This document shows, piece by piece, positions 52,967-64,000 of a DNA stretch of 64,000 nucleotides. The position numbers and the translations under genes were made by a program. The stretch covers positions 10,769,629-10,833,628 of the forward strand of contig CM067526.1 of assembly GCA_034509925.1 (NCBI GenBank), read 5' to 3'. Source of the stretch: Hirudinaria manillensis. Its lineage: Eukaryota > Annelida > Clitellata > Hirudinida > Hirudinidae. Below the pieces are notes generated by a model, which saw nothing but the letters and a program-made list of their open reading frames with translations, did no database searches and had not been told where the DNA came from. Every line of letters begins with the position of its first letter. Positions within the stretch are counted from its first letter, which is position 1.

Positions 52967-54421
52967 GGTTCGCGCAGATGTAAAAACTTATAAAACTGGT
53001 GCATTATTCAGTCGACAGATGGCAGCTGAAGTGAAAATTTAGGCTTCTTGGTGGAAGAAACTTGACCGACAATCGCTTCTTCACTTGGAGACTGAATCTA
53101 GAGGCGATCGAAAAGTCGTTCAGTTTTTTTTTACTTGTTTTCCAGTCGTTCCGTGCAGATGAAGTGAACCATTTTATTAGTTTATCAATAATTAATTTCT
53201 CTTTCGGTTCTCACCTAGTTCTTTCGGCTGGCGACGGTGGAAGGCATCGAATTTCGACGTAGATTAACGCTCTCTGAAACTGGGAGTTCATCGGAGGAGC
53301 TCCATCTAATAATTGAATTATTTACCACGCGAGCGTCGGGAAAGGACACCTGAGCTGGGGTAGCGGTATCATCCGAACGGCATGCTTCGGGTCGCATGAT
53401 TTTCAGAACGACATCCTGACAGCAGTGGGAATACAACACTGATTTCAAATTAATTGCAGCGAATTATTTCTATTAAAGGCTTCATAGTTTTCACCGGGTC
53501 AACAGAATTGTTTTTAGTTCAATTTGGACAGCAAATTGTTGTAATTATTCCCGTCGGACTATTTGGCAACGAATTATTGCATGGTAAATCATCGATAATT
53601 TATAAACCAATACGTTGTCGTGACATCAAAAATGATGGATTCGACTTATTCAAAACATCGACTTCTCTTAAAAGTTGGTTGCATTTGCAAATAATTGAAC
53701 AATGTTTCATTTATGGTAAACAATCTGAAAAAAAATCATCATAATAGAATATTTTGAAATAATTTCCTAGCCATGCAAATCGATCAACATCAAATGTCAA
53801 TGTTTCTCGGTGGTTGAAATTGAGAGCTGAGGATTTCCAACTGCTTGTTTACTTCGGCACGATGGAAAAACGGCTTTGGTTTGCGGTATTGAATTGTCCA
53901 GTAAGAACATTTGAAGTCGGTTGTTGTAATCTTCGAACAATTTCTTATCTGGATTAAACTGCTCGAATGTAGAGACTGGAATATTTCCTGCTGCAGCCTG
54001 GAATTGTTGGAAAAAGTCAAATTTCTTCTTTCGTTTTCTAGCGACTGCTTTGCCAACATTTCTGCAAAGGACTGTACAACTTCTTTTAGCTCCGTCATTA
54101 TAATTATCGACTGCGCCATTTATTATATTTGTGATTGTATGCCGATATAAATGCACCGGAAAACTAATGGCGAACAAAATTCTTTATTTCAACGACCCAA
54201 AAATAACTTTCCGAAACGCTTTCAAAACAAGAGCCAAGAGAAACTCAAGTGTATTTCACTCAACATAACACCAACAAAATAAAATCATCTCGATTTATAC
54301 ATTTTATTTTAAAGCATCTAAATTGATGTCAATCTATTGTTATCCACATAAAAGTCAAGAAACGCAAATAGGCACAAAGGATGGGACTTTAAAAAAAAGA
54401 AGAAAAACGTACGACAATAAT
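52967..54421. other. Intergenic region between the 667-residue gene and the GT32 gene
   Basis: 1.45 kb shared by two convergent genes and so probably both 3' UTRs. A plus-strand AATAAA near 54279 is the best visible poly(A) signal for the upstream gene, which would make a long 3' UTR. Frames at 53790-54177 (minus) and 53454-53744 (plus) overlap each other and match nothing recognisable. Confidence 0.4.
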
Positions 54422-55477
54422 TCAAAGGCATTTCCTCAAACGAGATTTAAGTCTTAATTTAAATGCCATAACCGCAACAAATACCGTTAAAACGACAAGC
54501 GTGAGCTTAATCTTTTTCTCAAATAGCCACCATATAAAAATCCCATCTTTACAATGCCATGTGTTACCACCTAGGAAATAGAAGTATCCTTCATAACTTC
54601 TCATGACCATTACTTCATCCTTGATCGACTTCGTGAATGACCGGTCTGCCATAAAAGACGAGTAAGCCCTGCCGAGAAAAAGTGGCCCGGTACCCAGCAT
54701 GACATCCAAATATGGCAGGCCAAACATCGAAGGGCGATGCTTCAGATTTTCAATGACGTAACCGAAAAACGGATGTCCGGGCACCGAGGCCAAAAAGTCA
54801 CCAGCTTTTCCTAAAGGATTTCCCTCAATCAATAAAACTTTAAACGGAATTTTAGGCAACGATAAGTAATCCATCCTCCTTCTATGCTTTGAACTTTCTA
54901 TGTAGTAAAGATGTTCCAAGGGCACTTGACAGCCGATATTGATATCCCTGTAAAATCCTCCGATTTTGTGAAGAAATAGGTATCTCCCGAGATCCGCCCG
55001 CTGGATCGGATATGGATAAAGGAGAAACTTTTCCAGTAATTCTGGATATACCAAAGTCACGAACATCTCGAGATCGTCGTCAGTCCAATGGCAAAACACG
55101 AATCCTTCGTTCATATTTCTACAAATCGTCCCTGCTAATTCCCAGCTTTTTTTTAGGAGGTTCGTCTTCCAGGTAGTGTGAATTATTTTTGGAATACCAT
55201 TGGGATATGAAGGGAAAGTCCCATTTTTTAAAAAATAGCCTAGCGGTAAAAAGCGCAGTGGTTTGTCTCGTGCCAGAGAAAATAAACATTTCTTTTCGGA
55301 CCAAGTCCTTGAGGAAGCTAAGAGAGATAGTCGCGAGGCTTTGACCCTCACTTCAGAAATATTCGGAGTTTTGAAGTTGTGACAGGTGTGAGTAATCCAT
55401 CGACTGACAAACCAAGTAAACAACAAAAACGTCGCCGCGATCCCAGCACATTTCGAACGACCCCCTACGAAAAACAT
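54422..55477 (-). CDS. GT32-like membrane glycosyltransferase (OCH1/inositol-phosphoceramide mannosyltransferase type), intronless
   Basis: 351 residues in a single exon. N-terminal membrane anchor at about residues 12-28 (GIAATFLLFTWFVSRWI), as in type II Golgi enzymes, and a second hydrophobic segment at 323-339 near the basic C-terminus. The core follows the Gly_transf_sug family: IPKIIHTTWK (95-104), WTDDDLEMF (131-139), then YPIQRADLGRYLFLHKIGG (156-174). The metal-binding DXD position reads YRDIN (D178-I-N180). Downstream come GKAGDFLASVPGHPFF and GTGPLFLG, also typical. Related fungal enzymes use GDP-mannose to mannosylate sphingolipids or N-glycans; the substrate here is unknown. The second Asp of DXD is Asn, so activity may be altered. 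The lack of introns suggests retroposition or horizontal transfer. A4GALT-type enzymes share a distant fold but fit less well. Confidence 0.8.
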   Translation of the reverse strand: MFFVGGRSKCAGIAATFLLFTWFVSRWITHTCHNFKTPNISEVRVKASRLSLLASSRTWSEKKCLFSLARDKPLRFLPLGYFLKNGTFPSYPNGIPKIIHTTWKTNLLKKSWELAGTICRNMNEGFVFCHWTDDDLEMFVTLVYPELLEKFLLYPYPIQRADLGRYLFLHKIGGFYRDINIGCQVPLEHLYYIESSKHRRRMDYLSLPKIPFKVLLIEGNPLGKAGDFLASVPGHPFFGYVIENLKHRPSMFGLPYLDVMLGTGPLFLGRAYSSFMADRSFTKSIKDEVMVMRSYEGYFYFLGGNTWHCKDGIFIWWLFEKKIKLTLVVLTVFVAVMAFKLRLKSRLRKCL

Positions 55478-55850
55478 GCCAAAAATCCGAAACTACCAAA
55501 AATACTGAAATCCGTTCAACTTCTCCGACAGTTAAAAGATCCCCGCGCTGCTTTTAGTTTTAAACGCACCTTTATAAACCTGCCCGCCTACTAACGAAAT
55601 CACAAGCCTCCACCCGCATTTGCATTATACCAAGACAAAGTAATATCAGGAGACAAAAACAGGTTAATTTTTAATCAATAATGGGTACAAAACCATTTCT
55701 TTTGAACATATTTCTGAGATGCTCGTGATCTCAAATTCAGAAGCTGTGATAAAAAAAATATATTAAGATTAAGTTTAATTGAGTTCTTTGATGACATTGA
55801 ATCTAATCTGGTACAACAAATAAATGAGGTAAATTAGCATATCCCAACCT
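55478..55850. other. Gap between the GT32 gene and the TOMM6-like gene
   Basis: Short interval holding the GT32 upstream region and the 3' UTR of the small gene. A minus-strand acceptor-like site (TTTATCACAG, around 55750) could start an untranslated third exon, and ATTAAA follows on that strand near 55672. Confidence 0.35.
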
Positions 55851-56309
55851 TCATTGAGCAAGCTTGTCTGCATTGGCAATCATTCTTGCCACAATCACTG
55901 CCACTGCAAAAGCACTCACACTCTTTGCTATTTGGCTAGATGGAAAATGAATGAAAAATGACATCATTATTTTAATTATATCCAAATAAAATCTAGGAAC
56001 GGCAATTTCCAAATATGCATGTCTTCATGTGAGATCAAATTACTTCTTAAAATAATTTAATGTCTTAATAAAAAGATCAAAAATACACTATTTGAATTAT
56101 TTCCACAGTAATGGTATACTCAAAAATTGGTTAAATCTATTAATTAACAATATCATGGCCAAAACATTGAAATCAAAATCCTTGCATCACATTGAACAAT
56201 CCCGATTACAGCAATATTAAGCAACAATAGATGAAAAATCGACTTACCAACGAAAATTATCGTAATACAAACTCGTAATAACATTGAAAATTTTCGCAGG
56301 CTTGACCAT
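55851..56309 (-). CDS. TOMM6: Small mitochondrial outer-membrane protein, TOMM6-like, 48 residues
   Basis: Two exons, 56248-56309 and 55851-55935, with donor TTG|GTAAGT and acceptor CATCTAG; the frame closes to 48 residues. The start MVKPAKIFNV sits in a good context (AAAAATGG). The second exon encodes a tail anchor, SVSAFAVAVIVARMIANADK. FR followed by a hydrophobic helix with FAxxVxxAR, then Asp and a terminal Gln, lines up with the C-terminal half of human TOMM6 (FRRN...FAAGVWLARN...DLMAPQ). TOMM6 stabilises the TOM import pore. The protein is shorter than human TOMM6 (74 residues), and the resemblance covers only about 30 residues, so the name is tentative. The other two frames of exon 1 cannot join exon 2 openly. 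Confidence 0.5.
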
Positions 56310-58089
56310 TTTTAACCTTCTCTAGATCACGATGTTCTAAAACGAAATTTCGCTAGGAGATTCAAAACAAAGACACTAATGATGTATATTTTGTATTTTA
56401 TAATTGTTAAATGTTTTAAATTGCGTTATATTCCATTAAAATTAATCATATTTATAAAATCACATCGCTTAAAATAATTTTTCAAACAAAGTATTCTAAG
56501 ATTTTATCATTCTAGCGTGTGCTGATAGAGAATAAAAGTGAGTAAAATATAAATTAAGCTTTTAGAAAGTATCAAAATCCTTTGTTAACCAGACTGACCT
56601 TATTAAATTTAGTCTCGATTAGCAATGTGTTTCTGCATCGACAATAAGTAACGTAGGAGTTTTTTTTCTAGAAGTTTTTTTTTTAAAAACTATATTCGTT
56701 ACAATTGATTATTTGATGACAACTGAAATTACTTTGATTATTTTTATTTTATGAATACTTTGTTGACTTATCCTAATTTAGCTATATAAATGATAAATTA
56801 AGATTCTTTCAAACTCTGATGTAAAGCATATTTTTATGGGTAATCCCATACAGTTATACAATCACCATTATTATAAACTAATACAATCTAAGTAATAACA
56901 TTCATATTTCTTATATTTTGTGTTATTAACAGGACCTAATTCGTTATGTGACACTCTAAAAGCAGAAAATAACATACATTCAGTATCTATTGAAGGAGTT
57001 CAGGTCTTGACTCTTGATGAATCACTGGAGAGGATATTCAGATTTTGTGACTAGCTAAATAGACCATTTAAATATTTATCAACATGAGTGGATAGATTAG
57101 ATGATAAATGATTTTACGCAGATTTTTCAACAAGTTAATAGGATTCGCATTACTAAAGCAGAGAGCTGTCTTCCAATGGCATAGTGTTCTACCTTCACAT
57201 ACAAAGTTATGTGATTATTCCAGAAACTGAGTGACTTTTACCATTTTGGAATGTCATGCTTGCTCCCTGAGCTCACAATGAATTAAGATTTCAGGTGGAT
57301 CACTTTAAAGATCATTTAAAAGATTACATTTTAGAGCCAGATGTCACTCTGATATCCAAGAACTGGTTAACATTTATGAATATGGCATGGAAAGGTGAGC
57401 AAGGTCCAAAATTCCCCCTGTAACCAACGTGTAATCAATGCCAGAAAATAATTAGCAAGCAAATTAATGTCCCAGTCTGAAATTCATTAGTTTCATATCA
57501 CATTATTAATTGCAGAAATGCTGGGCAGTGGAGAATGTGTGCAGAGGTGTTGCTGGGTTGTTCCAGTTGTAATGGCAACTGGTGTCTGTCATTACCATTG
57601 AACCATGGCTTCCTGACAAAACTGACTTCCTGGGAAGAACTGCTAAGACAGTCTTCCTTTCTTAATGGTCATGAAAAACACTTGGTGTTGCTAGAGAACA
57701 TTGTATGGTCCTTTGTATGACCATTGTTCTACCTGCTGATGTGAGCTGGCCTGGATGAAAACATTCAAAGATGGGAGAGACTCCTTTGGCATGTAACAGC
57801 ATCCTGTGGCAAAATGCTTTTTTCGTCAAAGCAGCTTCAATGTCGACTTTGCATGTCACTTTGAAATCTTGGTCTCAAATACATAACTGGGTAATCCATT
57901 CGCTACCCATTCAAGTCTAAAAGTGTTTCTCCACTCCATGAAAAATGCTACCCAGACTATCTAGTTTGGGTTGCACCGTGTGCCCCTAGGGCCGAGCGTA
58001 TGTATGTTACGTCAAAATAGAAAGTTTGAACGAGGAGCAACACACATTCAGCAATCGAAAGACATCATCTTATAAAAATAGAAATACTT
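56310..58089. other. Intergenic region between the TOMM6-like gene and DNAJC2
   Basis: 1.8 kb of AT-rich DNA. It should hold the TOMM6-like promoter and the short DNAJC2 3' end. Small frames (57535-57720 plus, 57662-57859 minus) overlap each other and look fortuitous. No repeat, RNA gene or transposon is evident. Confidence 0.45.
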
Positions 58090-58101
58090 TTATTTTTTAT
58101 T
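58089..58101 (-). terminator. Poly(A)-type signals overlapping the DNAJC2 stop codon
   Basis: On the minus strand the last codons read AACAATAAAAAATAAAAG. They contain AATAAA twice, one copy within the Asn-Lys codons and one spanning the TAA stop (58090-58092). If used, the transcript would have a 3' UTR of only about 10-30 nt. Confidence 0.35.
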
Positions 58102-61100
58102 GTTCATAGCTGCAGCTTGAGCAAGTTTCTTTGTTCGAATCAGCTCCACAAGTTCCTGTTGTACAACATAGAATGGTATTGAATGAGAACAAAAATAAAT
58201 TATACATAAAAATAAATTTATAATTATAAGTTGCACTTTTTTTCATGAAATCAGTTTTTGATACCTTGTATCTCTTCATGCAATCCTTCTTGGTTCTCAT
58301 TGGTATACACTCAGCTATTTTATCCCATCTAAATTTTCAAAATCATTTAGAATCAATCAAACAAACATCCAAACAAAAATTTTTTTTTAAAGTTTTTCGC
58401 CCACAAATTTGTTCTATTAACAAATTAATAATTAAATTTTCATACAAAAATCAAACATAATTCTGTTAATCCCAAAGTAATCAATCGTTTCTCAATAATT
58501 CCCTATAGAATAATGATCTGATAATCTTAGGAAAGCATTGAAATAACCTGTCTGCAACAGTAGCTGGATAGGTCCTCATGGCCTGTTCCAGAAGTTTCTG
58601 CTCCTCTGCAGTCCACGGTGCAGGGTTACTACCCAAGTCGTACACTTGTACTTCAGCAGCAGCTGCAATAACAAGAGATTTGTCTTAAAGTGGCATTTAA
58701 TAATAATTATAACAATATAATGGTATTAACAAAGAAAAATTATTCATATCTCATGAATAATGCACATTTTCATGGGTTAGGGATCTAGGCAGCATTATCA
58801 TCTCTATTTGATTAAACTTACTTTCATATCTTTCTGAAACCTCTTTTGGAGCTGCTGCAGAACCTTTTGTTTCCTTTGAGAAGACTTCAAATGCCTTTTT
58901 ATTGGCATCCTCCTTGAGAGTGATGTCTAAAATCAACATCAAACATGATGATTGTGCTTTTATGTCCACACCAACAAATACAATTATTTTAAGTAGGTTA
59001 ATTATAGTTAATAAATAAATAAATAGGTAAAAAGCAATTAATAATATCTAAATTAAAACTACTTAAATATGAATGCCAACCATTTTTCTGGAGATCTTTA
59101 GCCTTAGCCAATGACTCTTTTGCATTTTTCTTGCAATCAGGAACATGGAGTTTCAAAAAGTTGGCAACTGTTTCCCACCTTAAAATTATGTAAATTTATG
59201 TAAAATATGTAAAACAATTACATAATATCTACACTAATCTCTTATGAGAATTCACAAAAGTCTTTACAAATTATTTAGAGTACTTTTATTATAAAGAAAA
59301 AATAAACTAGAGTAAAAAATATAATGGCAAAAGGGTTATAAAAATAAAAATCTTGAGCGATTTCATTCCAAATGCAAAAATATATATATTATATATATCA
59401 AGAATTAACTCTTACCTAGCATTGGTTCCAGCTGGAAACAAGTTAACTGCTTTGATGAGTGTTTGAATCTCCTGTTCGGTCCAGTCTTCCTTGGAAGCCG
59501 AATTTGCACCTCCTTCGGTCCTGTATTTCTTAGTGACGGCTTCAATGTGCTGTCTCTTTTCTTCCTCAAGTTTCTGGTTCACTTCATTTAACTACGTAAG
59601 CAATTAATTATGTTGATTGAAATCAGTTGATTAATAATAAGTAAATTAAAAACAAATTAGAACTTTGCATGAAAACTTCATTTCAAAAATAATTTGAAAA
59701 ATAAAAAAAAAGTAATATTAAAATCCTAGGTCAACTAATAAATAATATAATAATAAGTCCAGTAAGCATAAATGTTATAAGAATCCTCACTTTCATCTTG
59801 AATGCCTCTGCAAAGTTGGCCTTATCACCAGATGATGCAACTTCATTCAGTTGAGCCAAACTGCCAAAAGTAATCGATTAAATATAGATTAATGATAAAT
59901 TTCTTTTTATATTAATTGTATAAATTCTGCATTAATTGCATCAATTAATGTATTCATAAGTTTAAGCATATGTACAATATACTTCATATACATGTTTATT
60001 GTCATTGAATATGGATAGGATATGCATTTGAGTCTTACATGAGAAGAATTTATTATTATTGATTATATTATATATATTATTTATTATTATTATTATTAGG
60101 AATGATTATTATTTTATGACTACCATTACTATGAGATTAACTTACCATTCCACAGAGCAGAGTTCACACAATTTGTCAAGATCTTGCATGTTCTGAATTT
60201 TCTCCTGCTCATTATCAGCCAAAAAGTCCCAATCCTAAGAAACACTTTCATGATAAGTAAGAAACAGACAACATTGGTAATTTTATGTAAAGTTACGGTG
60301 CTGCCTCTAGTCACTTCAGACCATTCAGAAAAACTGTAGTCATTTATATAGTGCTCATTCTGAGGATGTATGTAGCTAGGTTTTTAAAACACATTGCCAC
60401 TGTTGCTATTATCATTGTATGGTATTTGCTACTCATTTGGCCAACCAACAGACATCAAGTGAATTTTCACCATTTTGTTTTTACTTTGATGAAATTCCAA
60501 TAACCATTCTAAACTTATTCTCATGCATGACTTTCTTAAACTAATAGAGCAACAGAACCATGTCTTATGCTCAAACCAGACCACTCATTATAAAAATCAG
60601 TCTAGCAATTACATGTGCACTAATTGTCTCATCTCAATTGTTTCACTTGTTGCCGTCAAATCTTAATCAAAAAGTCCGACCGACAGGAAGTTAGAATAAA
60701 TTAAAATATGTTGTGCTTCCAGTTTCTTTGTAGAGCAAAGGAGTCACCTACCTTTACAAATGTCCTCAGCCTCTTCTTCTCCTTCTTAACATTCTTTTTC
60801 TGCTGTTCCTTCTCTTTCCTTTGGGCCGCTTGCTAAAATAACAATTTTCAACTTTAACTTTCAAATCAGTATGGAATAAGCCTATAATATGCAAAACTAC
60901 TTTGCATTAAGTTTATTATTTATATTGAAGGTGAATAAAGTTGTACCAGAGCTTTGCTAATATTAATAATACTAATCATAACTAAATAACTAATCAAACC
61001 TGAGCCTTTATTTCTTCTTCTTCCTTCTCCTTTGAAATCCTCTCAGCTTCTTGGGCTTCTAACTTTTTCTAGAGATAAAAAATTAGAAATAAATGTCACA

Positions 61101-63840
61101 GCATTTCCAACTGGATATTGAGATTCCTCGAAATCCTACGGCAATATAAAGCTTGGATGTTTTGCAAATTAATTAACCATTTTCATCTAGTGGTACAATG
61201 ATTGTAATATAAACATTAATTTGAAGTCGTTTATATAATAAACCATTAAATATTTACCCTCTCTTCCTCTTCTTGTTTCAACCTCAGAGCATCCTGTCTG
61301 GCCTTCTTGTCTGCCATCTTTCGTTCTTTCTCCTCGGTCTTGTATTTTATGATCCTCGGATCGCAGGCATAAGCGTTATCTGATGAATTTCAGGATGATT
61401 ATTGCAATTGCCAAGCAACATTTGAATCAGTGAGGCCAATCAATTGTTGTAAAACACTGCACAACAAGATTGAAGAAGGAAAATTGATTATGATGTCCAC
61501 TCACCGACTAACTGTCTAATTCTCTGTGTTTCTTCCTTCCTCCTTTTCAACCTGGACGCTTTATTCTGCTTCTCGATCCAACGTCTTTCCTCCCGACTGT
61601 CGAAGGGATAAAATGGTTATGTAATAACTAATGAGTTAATTAAAACTAAAATATCTAACAATAAATTAAAACTCATTAATAAAAAGATAAATAAAGTCAT
61701 TAACAAGTAAAAATGCATTAAAATGCAAAAAGTCTGACTTTTCTCCCTTCTCCTTTTCTTCTTCATCAAGATATGAATATTCTCTCCAGGATTCAAAACT
61801 GTACCTGTAATAATAATAATAATATTATTATTAAGAAACTTGTTATTGGCTAATTATTTCCAATGTTAATAGGAAAGTGTTTCCATCAAATGCTAGATTT
61901 TATAATAATTAGAAAACAATGCAAAAATAAAAAAAGTTGTGCTTATACTATATACAGCTTACAATGAGCCTGGTGTATATGAGATCAAATGAAATTTAAG
62001 GAACACATAAATTCATAGAATTGCTAAGGCAAATCATCAAGTCAATCATCATCATCATCATCAAGTGTAAAACAGTTTAGTGTTTCAAACTAACCAGAAG
62101 TCATAGAATTTGTCAACTTTTTCAAATGGGGTATTTTCATCTCCAATATTTGGCATGTTTTTGCTTTTAACCGACCACCTGAACAAGAAATAACATCATT
62201 TTCAAAGAGTTAAAAGAAATAATAATTTCAAAAAAACTAGGGAACGTTATGTTCCTAATTGGTAGGTCACATTAATTTTCAATAAATTCAATCCGTAATT
62301 CAAAAAATAGCGAAAAATGAAGTAAAAATAAAGCATAAAATTCTTATGTAATTATCCAATCATTAATTTTATAAAGCTTAAAACTAGACATTAAGCCCAT
62401 CCATTTCTTCCTCACATAAACTCGAAATTAAGGTCGGAAATTATTATAATCCACTTATTATAAAGTGACTTCTCCACAAAATATTTAAAAAAAAATCTTG
62501 CAATAACCTGGCATTTCTTTCAAAGACAGGACCAAAAATTTTGAAAAAGTCTTGCTTAGAATTGGCATTATTAGAAGGGATAGAATCGTCAAATTCAGGA
62601 TCAACGCTGTCATATGATCTTCTCTTTGAAGGATTACCAAGTATTTCATAGGCTGCAAAGTTTAGTTCATAATTTATTTTTAGTTAAGAATCTTATCTCA
62701 CTTATTTTAACACTGAAAGGCTAATTGTTAGCATGATAATATTGCTTAATTTTGATAATGATCACTTAGCAACTGATGTTGTTCAACAATATTTTGTATA
62801 ATAATTTCAATATAATATAAGTGACCTCTGGTGACGCAAGTGAAGTAATCCTCTTCTCCCTGCTTTACAGGGATGCCTGAAGCTCTTCTCTTATCAGGGT
62901 GATGCTGCAGGACTTTCTTTTTATCTTTACAAATAAAAAGACATTTTAAATATTTACTTTAAAGATTTAGTTTATACTAGATAACAACTGATGCATCAAA
63001 ATTATTTTAAAACACACCCTACCCATCCTACGTGCAGCAGCAAATTAAACTAAAGATGAAACTATAATTATAATTAATAGTAGTACTGATTATATTTCAT
63101 ATTTTAATATTATTTTAATTTGGAAATGATGAATAATAATATATTTATTGGTCTTTACTGTTTAATATATTATTATAATATTATTATTTATGTTGAATAT
63201 TTTATATTTATTTTAATTCGTAAACTTTATAGATGTCTTAATCAAGTAAAAATGAATGAATATTGGCTGGCTTACAGGCCCTCTTAATTTGGTCTTCTGT
63301 TGCTTTGTATCTCAGTTTTCCAAGTCCTAAGACAGCATAATGATCTTGATCCTTTATCAAAGCAATGTATGCAAATTATATCAATTACAATGAAAATTCA
63401 ACTACCATTTTTGTGCAACAGTATAAGTAAATTCTTTTGATGCTAAGCCAACTGATTAATTATCCAAAATAACCAACCTTCCAATTCTTTGGATCGAGTG
63501 TTAAAAGAACACTATCGTCATTTTCAATGACGTCGGAATCTTCCACTTCCACCTCGGACTCACTGGATTGGGAGCTGGTGGAAAGCGAATGTTTGTGATG
63601 ACATCTGCAGCAATATGACTCGTACCATCTTCCCACAGGTTCAAACACCACTGGTTCGCATTCTAATAAAATTATAAATCATCATTTTTAAAGGAAATAC
63701 AATATCGGTCCGTGTAATTTCAACAAAGAGTTTAATCACGACAGATTATGGCAAAAAAAACACCCACCAGCCAAATTCCCCAAAACTTCGGTGTTGTCGT
63801 TTGCCGTTAAATCGGGCAAAACAAAATTTAACAAAACCAT
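58090..63840 (-). CDS. DNAJC2: DnaJ homolog subfamily C member 2 (zuotin/MPP11), 624 residues
   Basis: J-protein of the ribosome-associated complex that stimulates Hsp70 on nascent chains at the tunnel exit; the animal form also has two SANT domains and a reported chromatin role. Nineteen exons in transcript order: 63768-63840, 63478-63662, 63276-63351, 62826-62924, 62508-62652, 62095-62178, 61739-61804, 61505-61596, 61258-61379, 61000-61068, 60752-60832, 60146-60234, 59791-59860, 59416-59591, 59081-59178, 58822-58926, 58548-58662, 58265-58328 and 58090-58155. J-domain begins [20 protein letters not shown], with the Hsp70-activating HPD at residues 120-122. Next come [32 protein letters not shown] and [12 protein letters not shown], then a long charged Lys/Glu coiled-coil ribosome-binding region. 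SANT1 starts near Trp454 and SANT2 near Trp560 ([13 protein letters not shown]). Length matches human (621). The start [10 protein letters not shown] agrees with the MLLLPSA-type human N-terminus. Confidence 0.96.
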
Positions 63841-64000
63841 GTTACGAGCTGCTATCAAATCAAGCACGATGCGATGCGATCGGTATAAGTCCTCTTTTAA
63901 ATTGTTTCTCTATTTGTTTAAAAGTGAAGACGTCCTTTATAGGATTTTAAATTTTAGCTAAAAGTTGAATTTATGAAGATAAATAAATCGCAAACAGTTT
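63841..64000. other. Upstream edge of DNAJC2
   Basis: 160 bp containing the 5' UTR and part of the DNAJC2 promoter. No TATA box or other gene is visible before the window ends. Confidence 0.4.

Noticed and set aside
55851..55935. Metallothionein-like Cys-rich reading (ECECFCSGSDCGKNDCQC) of the exon also read as TOMM6-like
   Set aside because: This frame needs a phase-0 upstream exon. The only good donor upstream (56248) is phase 0 only in a frame that hits a stop. The alternative membrane-protein frame splices cleanly from an ATG.

Overview
The window is nuclear DNA from an animal. It carries split genes with GT...AG introns, most introns being AT-rich and 100 bp to 3.6 kb long. The genes are animal-type: type IV collagen, the NELF-B subunit of negative elongation factor, DNAJC2 and SLC35B1. 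Many AT-rich microsatellites and a decayed hAT transposon fit an invertebrate. The collagen keeps both residues of the sulfilimine crosslink (Met93 and Lys211 in human NC1 numbering), which argues against a sponge or ctenophore. A cnidarian or an invertebrate bilaterian is possible, but the sequence does not settle it.

Layout. 1-3368 (-): 5' part of POLA1 (DNA polymerase alpha catalytic subunit), cut by the window edge. 4915-9466 (+): complete choline-phosphate cytidylyltransferase, head-to-head with POLA1. 12872-29321 (+): complete 38-exon type IV collagen chain with 7S region, interrupted triple helix and NC1 domain. 29901-32520 (-): complete NELFB in 10 exons; its poly(A) signal almost touches that of the collagen gene. 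33603-34110 (+): broken hAT transposase remnant. 34763-41282 (-): complete SLC35B1 in 7 exons with a 3.6 kb first intron. 41283-50950: gene-poor DNA rich in simple repeats, with two candidate TATA promoters, one preceded by four evenly phased GATGACGT elements. 50963-52966 (+): unrecognised 667-residue, Ser-rich, largely disordered protein. 54422-55477 (-): intronless GT32-like membrane glycosyltransferase. 55851-56309 (-): two-exon small membrane protein resembling TOMM6. 58090-63840 (-): complete DNAJC2 (zuotin/MPP11) in 19 exons.

The exon models were built by hand from splice sites, and the reading frame closes through every junction: 1011 nt for the cytidylyltransferase, 5337 for the collagen, 1794 for NELFB, 1032 for SLC35B1 and 1875 for DNAJC2, all divisible by three.

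The genes do not form one pathway. Most are housekeeping functions (replication, phosphatidylcholine synthesis, transcription pausing, ER nucleotide transport, co-translational folding, mitochondrial import) plus one basement-membrane structural gene. The least explained part is 41-56 kb: the possible promoters, the unknown protein and the intronless glycosyltransferase.
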